A DNA stretch of 6,558 bases from Candidatus Gastranaerophilales bacterium (GTDB lineage: Bacteria; Cyanobacteriota; Vampirovibrionia; Gastranaerophilales; Gastranaerophilaceae). Made by a program: the position numbers and the translations under genes. Positions within the stretch are counted from its first letter, which is position 1, and the number at the start of each line of letters is the position of its first letter. Shown here one piece after another: positions 1-4,936 of the stretch. Under the pieces are notes generated by a model that did no database searches, had not been told where the DNA came from, and was given only the letters and a program-made list of their open reading frames with translations. Location of the stretch: positions 1 through 6,558 of the forward strand of contig CANROV010000111.1 of NCBI GenBank assembly GCA_947632315.1, written 5' to 3'.

Positions 1-342
1 GCAAGAACTATAGAAATAGTTACAACTCCTAGTGCTTTATTCTCAAATAATTATAAAATTAAATCAATGAATTTAAAAACGGTAAAATATAATGATCAAG
101 TTTTGGAAACCGGTGAAAATAAATTAGCTTTTCTTCCTGCTTCATTTAATCCGAAACCATTTGGTAAAAATACTATTACAGTATCCCCCGGAAATATTAC
201 TATTAAAAATGCAAAATACAGCTATACTAAATCTCTTCCTTATACTTATAAAGAAGATTCTTATGCTGTACGTAATTATAGTGCAGCTGAAGTAAAAAGC
301 TATTTATCATCTTTAAATTTTGCAAAAGTTAAAATAAAATAA
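1..342 (+). CDS. C-terminal part of an unrecognised protein (5' end outside window)
   Basis: The frame is open from base 1 to the TAA at 340-342, giving 113 visible residues; the start lies upstream of the window. The in-frame ATG at 67 has no ribosome binding site in front of it and sits inside an open frame, so it is probably an internal Met. The fragment alternates short beta-type stretches (TIEIVTT, NTITVSPGNITI, KVKIK) with Asn-, Lys- and Tyr-rich segments and has no membrane helix or cysteine. This looks like a soluble or exported beta-rich domain. I recognise no family. The following genes encode exported proteins, so an extracytoplasmic location is possible, but the N-terminus that would show a signal peptide is not visible. 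Confidence is high that it is coding and nil for function. Confidence 0.8.
   Translation, partial: ARTIEIVTTPSALFSNNYKIKSMNLKTVKYNDQVLETGENKLAFLPASFNPKPFGKNTITVSPGNITIKNAKYSYTKSLPYTYKEDSYAVRNYSAAEVKSYLSSLNFAKVKIK
312..340 (+). promoter_or_regulatory. Weak candidate promoter for the 414-1157 gene pair
   Basis: TTTAAA at 312-317 (4 of 6 matches to the -35 consensus) and TAAAAT at 335-340 (5 of 6 to the -10) are separated by 17 bp inside the end of the upstream gene. Transcription would start near 347 and place the 354-395 hairpin in the leader. In DNA this AT-rich such matches arise by chance, so this is only a candidate. It is listed because there is little room for a promoter between the hairpin and the next ribosome binding site. 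Confidence 0.2.
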
Positions 343-353
343 TTGAGGAAAAT

Positions 354-395
354 AAAATAAAGAAGCAATTATTGATATTTGCTTCTTTATTTTTT
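354..395 (+). terminator. AT-rich terminator-like hairpin upstream of the 414 gene
   Basis: Bases 354-368 are perfectly complementary to 379-393, giving a 15-bp stem with a 10-base loop. The right arm ends in a T run that continues to 395. Only three of the 15 pairs are GC, so the structure is weaker than the two terminators downstream. It begins 11 bases after the stop codon of the partial gene, where a terminator would be expected. It also ends only 18 bases before the next ATG, so it could equally be a leader hairpin or a leaky intergenic attenuator. Confidence 0.65.
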
Positions 396-401
396 GCTTA
401 T

Positions 402-407
402 AAGGAG
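402..407 (+). promoter_or_regulatory. Ribosome binding site deciding the start at 414
   Basis: AAGGAG at 402-407 is six bases before ATG 414. It fixes the start there rather than at the in-frame TTG at 372, which lies in the loop of the 354-395 hairpin and has no such site. Confidence 0.8.
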
Positions 408-413
408 AAATAT

Positions 414-695
414 ATGAAAAAAATTTTATCATTGGCACTATTGCTCGGATTATTAGTTACTTCATTTTCACAAGCATACGCTCGCAATTTGTATGTTGAA
501 GATACTGAAAATCAAAATAATAATCCAAATGCAGATAAGTTCGTACCAACTTCAGGTGTAAAAATCAAACCGTCACCGTTAGCTCAAATGATGGAAAATG
601 CTACAAAAAATGCTATGAATAAAAATAATAACAATTCACAAAATCAACAAAATGAACAAAAGAAAAACAATAACAGCAATTTTCGCTGGTTTTAA
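414..695 (+). CDS. Small secreted Asn/Gln-rich protein
   Basis: This 93-residue protein of unknown function starts with a clear Sec signal peptide: Lys2-Lys3, a Leu-rich core at 4-15, and a probable cleavage AYA|R after residue 23. There is no lipobox cysteine. The mature part is about 70 residues. A first segment (NLYVEDTE, then a Val/Lys/Pro stretch around 43-55) precedes a short Met/Ala-rich helical segment near 56-68. A tail of mostly Asn, Gln and Lys follows, ending in the aromatic sequence FRWF. The tail is low complexity and probably disordered. The gene is 21 bp upstream of the next secreted protein, and the two probably share a transcript ending at 1194. The role is unknown; a cell-envelope or surface function is inferred only from the signal peptide. 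Confidence 0.82.
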   Translation: MKKILSLALLLGLLVTSFSQAYARNLYVEDTENQNNNPNADKFVPTSGVKIKPSPLAQMMENATKNAMNKNNNNSQNQQNEQKKNNNSNFRWF

Positions 696-716
696 AGGTA
701 GAGAAAGGACTATAAA

Positions 717-1157
717 ATGAAAAAATCATTATTAATCAGTTTAGCACTATTAGTAGGTACAGCATTTACGCTAAATGCTAATGCAGCAACAATAAAAGTT
801 ACTAAACCTGTTGTAACTGTTCAAACTAATCAAGAAGAATCCGTTGTTTCTAAAAAATTAAAAGAAATGGAACAAGCAAAACAAGATTTACAAAAAGAAC
901 ATCAAAAGAAACAAGAAGAAGCTAAAGCTAAACAAGAACAAAGAGAAAAAGAAATTCAGGCAAAAAAAGATGAATTAAATAAAAAAGTTAAAGATTCTGA
1001 AAATAAATTCAAAAAGGATATTGAAAAAGCAAAACAAGATAACGAAAAAGTAAAACAAGAATCAGCAAAAAAACAACAAGAAAGAAAAAATGCAGTTAAG
1101 AATTTCCAAAATGACACTAAAAATTCTTTAAATAATCTGAAAAATTCATTTAAATAA
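717..1157 (+). CDS. Secreted Lys/Glu/Gln-rich coiled-coil protein
   Basis: This 146-residue protein has a signal peptide (Lys2-Lys3, hydrophobic core 4-19, probable cleavage ANA|A after residue 23). A short beta-type segment follows (TIKVTKPVVTVQ, 25-36). From about residue 42 to the C-terminus it is almost entirely Lys, Glu, Gln, Ala and Asn, with hydrophobic residues spaced as in a long charged helix or coiled coil. The start is supported by AAAGGA at 704-709, seven bases before the ATG. It follows the 414 gene by 21 bp and is closed by the 1167-1194 terminator. Size, signal peptide and basic helix recall the periplasmic chaperone Skp/OmpH. The C-terminal beta strands that complete the Skp core are absent, so I do not assign that name. 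An exported helical spacer or envelope-binding protein is a reasonable guess. Confidence 0.85.
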   Translation: MKKSLLISLALLVGTAFTLNANAATIKVTKPVVTVQTNQEESVVSKKLKEMEQAKQDLQKEHQKKQEEAKAKQEQREKEIQAKKDELNKKVKDSENKFKKDIEKAKQDNEKVKQESAKKQQERKNAVKNFQNDTKNSLNNLKNSFK

Positions 1158-1166
1158 AAATCAAAA

Positions 1167-1194
1167 AAAAAAGACCTCAAATGAGGTCTTTTTT
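1167..1194 (+). terminator. Intrinsic terminator of the 414-1157 pair
   Basis: The GC-containing core GACCTCA (1173-1179) pairs with TGAGGTC (1182-1188) around a tight AAAT-type loop. Six further A-T pairs flank it, and the right arm is a T run to 1194. It lies 9 bases after the stop codon of the coiled-coil gene. The A run on the left could also support termination in the other direction, but no minus-strand gene reaches it. Confidence 0.93.
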
Positions 1195-1195
1195 A

Positions 1196-1225
1196 TTGAC
1201 ATAAATTCACTTTACAATGTAGAGT
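1196..1225 (+). promoter_or_regulatory. Promoter of the 1252 gene
   Basis: A perfect -35 box TTGACA at 1196-1201 begins two bases after the T run of the preceding terminator. An 18-bp spacer leads to TAGAGT at 1220-1225 (4 of 6 to the -10 consensus). The predicted start near 1232 gives a leader of about 20 bases containing the AAGGAG ribosome binding site at 1241-1246. The alternative -10 TACAAT at 1213-1218 is too close (11 bp) to this -35 box. Confidence 0.65.
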
Positions 1226-1251
1226 ATATATATACGAGAAAAGGAGAGTTT

Positions 1252-1857
1252 ATGAAAAAAGCATTATTTATTCTAACTGCATTTTTAGTTATTATACCGA
1301 TTATTAACAATGCACAAGCAGAAGATTACGTAAAAATAGAAATTCCTGCTTCTTCAGTCGATAATATAGATGTGAAATATCAAAAAGAAGAAACAGCAGC
1401 AACAAAAGCTCTTGACGCTACAAAAGAAGCAACAAATAAAACTATAAAATCGACAAAAAAAGTAACTAAAAAAACAGTTAAAGCAACTAAAAATTTTACA
1501 AAAAAAACAGTTGAAGCAACAAAAGAATTAACTAATAAAACTGTTGATTCAACAAAAGAAGTTATTGATAATTTAAATCCAAATAAACCTGTTACTTTTG
1601 AAGAACTTCAAGCGCAATCCGATATTAAAATATTAAAAAGTGAAAGAAATCAAAAAAAATCAGCTTATAACTCCAGAATAAAAGATTTAAACGCACAAAT
1701 TAAAGCTGCTGAAAATTCTACTTTATTAAATGAAGTTCAAAAACAAAATAAAGTTTATACACTAAATAAGGAAAAAGCTGCATTAATTTACCAAAGAGAT
1801 AAAGAAATTAATGATTACAATCTCAGAATTGACAGAATAAAACAGAAAAATAAATAA
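1252..1857 (+). CDS. Secreted protein with five 11-residue amphipathic repeats
   Basis: This is a 201-residue exported protein of unknown function. The signal peptide has Lys2-Lys3, a hydrophobic core at 4-18 and probable cleavage AQA|E after residue 23. A short beta-type stretch (YVKIEIP, 26-32) follows. Residues 56-110 are five consecutive 11-residue units of pattern (A/S)TKxxTxKTVx, the last one degenerate. Residues about 114-200 form a second helical region rich in Lys, Glu, Asn and Gln with regular Leu/Ile spacing, probably a coiled coil. The start has AAGGAG five bases upstream. The gene has its own promoter and ends at the hairpin shared with the convergent hydrolase gene. Repeats of this period occur in alpha-synuclein, group 3 LEA proteins and apolipoproteins, where they form membrane-surface or stress-protective helices. 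By analogy only, it may bind an envelope surface or lipid. Confidence 0.87.
   Translation: MKKALFILTAFLVIIPIINNAQAEDYVKIEIPASSVDNIDVKYQKEETAATKALDATKEATNKTIKSTKKVTKKTVKATKNFTKKTVEATKELTNKTVDSTKEVIDNLNPNKPVTFEELQAQSDIKILKSERNQKKSAYNSRIKDLNAQIKAAENSTLLNEVQKQNKVYTLNKEKAALIYQRDKEINDYNLRIDRIKQKNK
1417..1581 (+). repeat. 33-bp in-frame tandem repeat encoding 11-residue units
   Basis: Five units of 33 bp start at 1417, 1450, 1483, 1516 and 1549, encoding residues 56-66, 67-77, 78-88, 89-99 and 100-110. Each begins with Ala/Ser-Thr-Lys. Units 1-4 carry Lys-Thr-Ile/Val at positions 8-10. The DNA copies differ mainly at third positions, so the repeat looks old and kept by selection on the protein rather than recently expanded. 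Confidence 0.85.
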
Positions 1858-1882
1858 AAAGAAGGTTAATCACCTTCTTTTT
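1856..1882. terminator. Bidirectional terminator shared by convergent genes
   Basis: GAAGGT (1861-1866) pairs with ACCTTC (1872-1877) around a 5-base loop. Five A-T pairs extend the stem on each side, and T runs to 1884. On the plus strand it ends the 1252-1857 gene, overlapping the last two bases of its TAA. On the minus strand the left A run supplies the T tract, so it can also end the hydrolase gene. The stop codon of the hydrolase (1866-1868) lies at the top of the stem and in the loop. Confidence 0.88.
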
Positions 1883-3032
1883 TTGTACATCTTTCAAAGT
1901 TATACAAACAAAAACCATCTTCAAATGCTTTAACAACAGCTTTAGAAAACTTTTTAGAGGTATCCCAATATGAAGTATGCGCTCCTAAAAACGTTTTTCT
2001 GCTCTTAACATCTGACTTACTAAATAAAAAGCCTCTGCTTGGAAGTATTTCCATATTAATTTTATCTTTTAAGTCATCGTAAGAAATATTTCTTGTTGTA
2101 GGATAACCTAAAGGGTCATCAGAATAATTAACTGTCAGCCAAAACATATCATTTTCCAAAAGATATTTATATAACATTTTATTATAATATGTTAACGGAT
2201 AATCAGAATTAGAAATATCAGAATAGAAAAGAACTAAAGGACTGGCAAAATTAACAATTCCTCTTAATGCTCCTTTCGGAATACATTCCTTACAAGTATA
2301 TTCATCCAATTTCAAATAGTTAGATTTTAATTCTTCTTCATCCAAATTCGGAATTAAATGATCATCTGCACTATAGACAGCAAGATTTGAAGCAATCAAA
2401 GCGTCTATACAAGTATCTTTTACTTTATTTTCGGAAACATACTTTTTAAATTCATCAGATATAATTGTTTTTGAGAAATAATCACTGACATTAATATCAG
2501 GGAGCTTATTAAACATATATTCATAAGTTACAAAAGCGCCGGCACTATATCCAAAAAGAACAACCTGCTTTCCGTTGTTATAATTTTCCATTACTTGTTT
2601 ATGTAAATCATTAAGAATAGGATGCATATTTCTATAATGAGATACCCAAATAGCGTCGTGAAGATAATGAGCAATTAATCGTCTTACTGTTTGAGCAAGC
2701 CTTGGACTGAAAATTTTGGTTAAATCCAAATCGGAATTCAAATTTTTTATTTCCGCTTCACTTTTATCACCCCAGAAAAATGCTTCAGGTGTTTTTATTA
2801 TTTCATATTTCCCTTCTTCAAGGAAATGAGCATTTATAAAAGCGGATGAATTAAATGCATTTACCATATTCGGGTGCATTTTTTTCATGCCTGAGAAAAA
2901 CCAATCTTTCATCTTATGATCATTATTGTTTGACCCGTTTATATATATAAATTGTATTCCTTTTTCACTTTCGGCAAAAGCCTTTGAAAATAAGGATAAA
3001 ATAGAAAACATAATAATAATCAGCTTCTTCAT
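1866..3032 (-). CDS. Secreted alpha/beta-hydrolase-like protein (GYSAG)
   Basis: This 388-residue protein has a signal peptide (Lys2-Lys3, core 4-16, probable cleavage AFA|E after residue 20) and no lipobox. FIYINGSNNN (28-37) fits the first core strand and oxyanion-side turn of an alpha/beta hydrolase. VVLFGYSAGA (157-166) is the nucleophile elbow GxSxG with Ser163. Plausible partners are Asp305 or Asp306 in NYSDDPLG and His352 in LGAHTSYW, in the expected order Ser-Asp-His. The mature protein has five cysteines (208, 247, 250, 375, 382), with 247/250 and 375/382 close enough for local disulfides. I cannot assign a lipase, esterase or peptidase subfamily; the substrate is unknown. It probably acts outside the cytoplasm. 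No Shine-Dalgarno sequence is visible before the ATG. It is convergent with the 1252 gene and divergent from the transporter. Confidence 0.82.
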   Translation of the reverse strand: MKKLIIIMFSILSLFSKAFAESEKGIQFIYINGSNNNDHKMKDWFFSGMKKMHPNMVNAFNSSAFINAHFLEEGKYEIIKTPEAFFWGDKSEAEIKNLNSDLDLTKIFSPRLAQTVRRLIAHYLHDAIWVSHYRNMHPILNDLHKQVMENYNNGKQVVLFGYSAGAFVTYEYMFNKLPDINVSDYFSKTIISDEFKKYVSENKVKDTCIDALIASNLAVYSADDHLIPNLDEEELKSNYLKLDEYTCKECIPKGALRGIVNFASPLVLFYSDISNSDYPLTYYNKMLYKYLLENDMFWLTVNYSDDPLGYPTTRNISYDDLKDKINMEILPSRGFLFSKSDVKSRKTFLGAHTSYWDTSKKFSKAVVKAFEDGFCLYNFERCTKKEGD

Positions 3033-3152
3033 ATAATAATTTTACAATAATATAATTAAATTTAAGATTTTTTAATCAATAATGTTACAATTCAAATGGA
3101 ATAAAAAAATTTATAGTATTATAAAAACATAAATAAAAAAACGGGGAAAAAA
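3033..3152. promoter_or_regulatory. Divergent intergenic region with promoters for both neighbours
   Basis: These 120 bp separate the hydrolase (minus) from the nucleoside transporter (plus) and must hold both promoters unless transcription comes from further away. The plus side offers TTCAAA at 3091-3096 with TAGTAT at 3114-3119 (17-bp spacer) or TATAGT at 3112-3117 (15-bp spacer). The minus side has TAAAAT at 3039-3044, six bases before the ATG, with no good -35 box. The sequence is extremely AT-rich, so none of these is convincing alone. I see no riboswitch-like structure. Confidence 0.4.
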
Positions 3153-4430
3153 ATGAACATTGTATACGGAATTTTAGGAATAGCAGCAATACTGTTAATG
3201 GCATTCTTAATGTCAAACAACAGAAAATCAATAAACTACAAAACAGTAGGAGTAGGTCTTATATTACAATTTCTGCTTGCTGTTTTTATACTAAAATTTG
3301 AACCCGGAAAACTTATGTTTGAATACATAGGACATTTTGTAGAAAAGATTCTTGAATTTGCCAATGAAGGAGCGGATTTTGTATTTGGGCCGTTATCAAA
3401 CAGTCCTGAAATATTACAGGAAATATTTGGTGATAAGTCATTTATGTTTTTTATGAAGCTAATACCGGCATTAATATTTATGATGATATTAGTAAATATA
3501 TTATATTACTACGGTATAATGCAAAGGGTAGTAGCCTTTTTAGGGCGGATAGTAAATAAGTTAATGGATGTATCAGGTGCTGAAGCATTATCGAATGTAG
3601 CAAGTTCATTTGTAGGTCAAGTTGTTGCTCAAATAATGATAAAACCGTATTTACCCAATTTGACACGTTCGGAAGTACTGGCTTCCATGACCGGTTCAAT
3701 GGCATGTTTATCCGGAGGATTAATTGCAGTATATGCAGGGATAGGAATTCCTCCGCAATATATGCTTGCAGCTTGTATAATGGCTGCTCCCGGCGCTCTT
3801 GTTATTTCTAAAATTATTTATCCTGAAACTTTAGAACCTCAAACAAAAAATGATGTAAAAATAAGAAACAGACGTACTGACGTTAATGTTTTAGACGCAA
3901 TTTCAAAAGGCGCGTCAGATGGTATGAAAGTAGGTTTAAATGTTATTGCTATGCTTATTGCTTTAATAGCATTGATAGCTTTAATAGATTTCTTCCTTGG
4001 AAAATTCGGCATATTTTTACATAATTATCTTCATGTTAATTTATCATTTATAGGAATGGACATTGAACATCTTTCAATAAAGATGATATTCGGTAAAATA
4101 TTTTCAATATTTGCCATATTAATAGGAATACCATTTAATGAAGTTACACAAGTAGGTTCTTTGTTAGGAACAAAATTTGTATTAAATGAAGCAATAGCAT
4201 TTACCGACCTTGCGTCAATAAAAGGAATTTTGTCGGAACGCAGTTTTATAATATCCACATTTGCGCTATCAGGTTTTGCTAATTTTACCTCTGTTGCTAT
4301 ACAAATATCAGGTATAGGAGAAATTGCTCCAAACCAAAGAAAAAATCTGGCAAGAATGGGTATAAGAGCATTAATCGGAGGTACGCTTACTTCTTATGTT
4401 TCAGCTTGTATGGCTGCAATATTAATTTAA
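3153..4430 (+). CDS. Concentrative nucleoside transporter (CNT/NupC family) with altered base-binding motif
   Basis: This 425-residue inner-membrane protein has the usual length of bacterial CNT transporters, which import nucleosides with Na+ or H+. Hydrophobic helices fall near 2-20, 31-48, 97-120, 174-199, 203-223 and 260-282, with re-entrant hairpin regions near 140-170 and 325-350. Family signatures include IKPYLPNLTRSE (163-174), MTGSMA followed by a Gly-rich helix ending in YAGIGI (179-199), AAPGALVISKIIYPE (211-225), LGTKFVLNEAIAF (338-350) and GFANFTSVAIQISGIG (374-389). Ribose-contacting residues of the family (Glu in NE, Asn and Ser in ANFxS) are kept as Glu346, Asn377 and Ser380. 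The nucleobase motif GQTEAP reads GQVVAQ at 155-160. A GGGGA sequence at 3143-3147 precedes the ATG. It stands alone on its strand and overlaps the minus-strand 4427 gene by four bases. The family is sure; the substrate is not. Confidence 0.93.
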   Translation: MNIVYGILGIAAILLMAFLMSNNRKSINYKTVGVGLILQFLLAVFILKFEPGKLMFEYIGHFVEKILEFANEGADFVFGPLSNSPEILQEIFGDKSFMFFMKLIPALIFMMILVNILYYYGIMQRVVAFLGRIVNKLMDVSGAEALSNVASSFVGQVVAQIMIKPYLPNLTRSEVLASMTGSMACLSGGLIAVYAGIGIPPQYMLAACIMAAPGALVISKIIYPETLEPQTKNDVKIRNRRTDVNVLDAISKGASDGMKVGLNVIAMLIALIALIALIDFFLGKFGIFLHNYLHVNLSFIGMDIEHLSIKMIFGKIFSIFAILIGIPFNEVTQVGSLLGTKFVLNEAIAFTDLASIKGILSERSFIISTFALSGFANFTSVAIQISGIGEIAPNQRKNLARMGIRALIGGTLTSYVSACMAAILI

Positions 4431-4879
4431 GCTCTGCGATCAAACAAACCGTCTAATTTTTCATTCCGGGCAGGTGTTTGTTCATTTCTTGTTTTATTTA
4501 CATATTTATCTTGTACTAAAAAGTGAACTTTTTTAAAGTCAAATAAATTAGAAGAATTTTTATTTAATTCCAAGTACGTTTTATAATAAGATTCTTTAAA
4601 CGGAAGAGTTATCCCCTGTTTACATTCTTTTATAATATATCTTGGCTTTACTCCCGATTCATCTATAAAGTCAAAAGTATTTTCTTTTATTACCGAATTA
4701 ATTTTTCTGATTGATTCATCTTTAAACGGATAATAATAAAAAGTTTCTCTATCAACAAAACATCCTAAACCTTCATCCATATCAGACTCAATAGAAGTTT
4801 TCCCCCATAGACCTTTAAAATTTTTTGAATAATTATGTGTATTTGCACTGTGTAAACTTGTTAAAGATTGAATTTGCAT
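4427..4879 (-). CDS. Small FKGLWG-motif protein of unknown function
   Basis: This 150-residue protein has no signal peptide or membrane helix. The N-terminus is a short polar, probably disordered segment followed by NYSKNFKGLWGKTSIESD (16-33). A compact region with FYYYPFKDESI (47-57), an Ile/Lys helix, and FDFIDESGVKPRYI (69-82) follows. The C-terminal third ends in a charged tail, LDGLFDRRA. TAGGA at 4886-4890 sits six bases before the ATG and supports the start. I recall small proteins with an N-terminal NFKGLWGK-type motif and a YYYPFKDE-type segment as common, multi-copy and uncharacterised in Gastranaerophilales genomes; this is memory, not a search. It is last in the minus-strand series, 57 bp after the recombinase with no clear terminator between. 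Its stop codon shares TTAA with the convergent transporter stop. Confidence 0.78.
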   Translation of the reverse strand: MQIQSLTSLHSANTHNYSKNFKGLWGKTSIESDMDEGLGCFVDRETFYYYPFKDESIRKINSVIKENTFDFIDESGVKPRYIIKECKQGITLPFKESYYKTYLELNKNSSNLFDFKKVHFLVQDKYVNKTRNEQTPARNEKLDGLFDRRA

Positions 4880-4936
4880 GACTTTTCCTATTTTTATTAA
4901 CTTTACTAAGATAAAACAGTGTAAATATAATTTTTG

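Noticed and set aside
372..413. In-frame TTG extension of the 414 gene, adding 14 residues
   Set aside because: The TTG lies in the loop of the 354-395 hairpin with no ribosome binding site. ATG 414 has AAGGAG at the right distance and begins a textbook signal peptide.
717..1157. Skp/OmpH chaperone
   Set aside because: Signal peptide, length and basic helix fit, but the C-terminal beta strands of the Skp core are missing and low-complexity Lys/Glu/Gln helices match Skp by composition alone.
956..1180. Minus-strand open frame opposite the coiled-coil gene
   Set aside because: Its Phe/Ser/Leu-rich product is the expected antisense of Lys/Glu-rich codons, it runs into the terminator, and it has no ribosome binding site.
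1417..1581. 33-bp repeats as a CRISPR array or recent tandem duplication
   Set aside because: There are no spacers, the period is a whole number of codons, and copies differ mostly at third positions, so this is an old protein repeat.
3056..3065. Perfect palindrome TTAAATTTAA in the divergent intergenic region as an operator
   Set aside because: It is made only of A and T in a very AT-rich gap, where 10-bp palindromes are common by chance, and it is not repeated nearby.
4880..4936. Hairpin between the recombinase and FKGLWG genes as terminator
   Set aside because: The best inverted repeat (TTTAC with GTAAA on the minus strand) is only 5 bp with a long loop and no T run at the right place.
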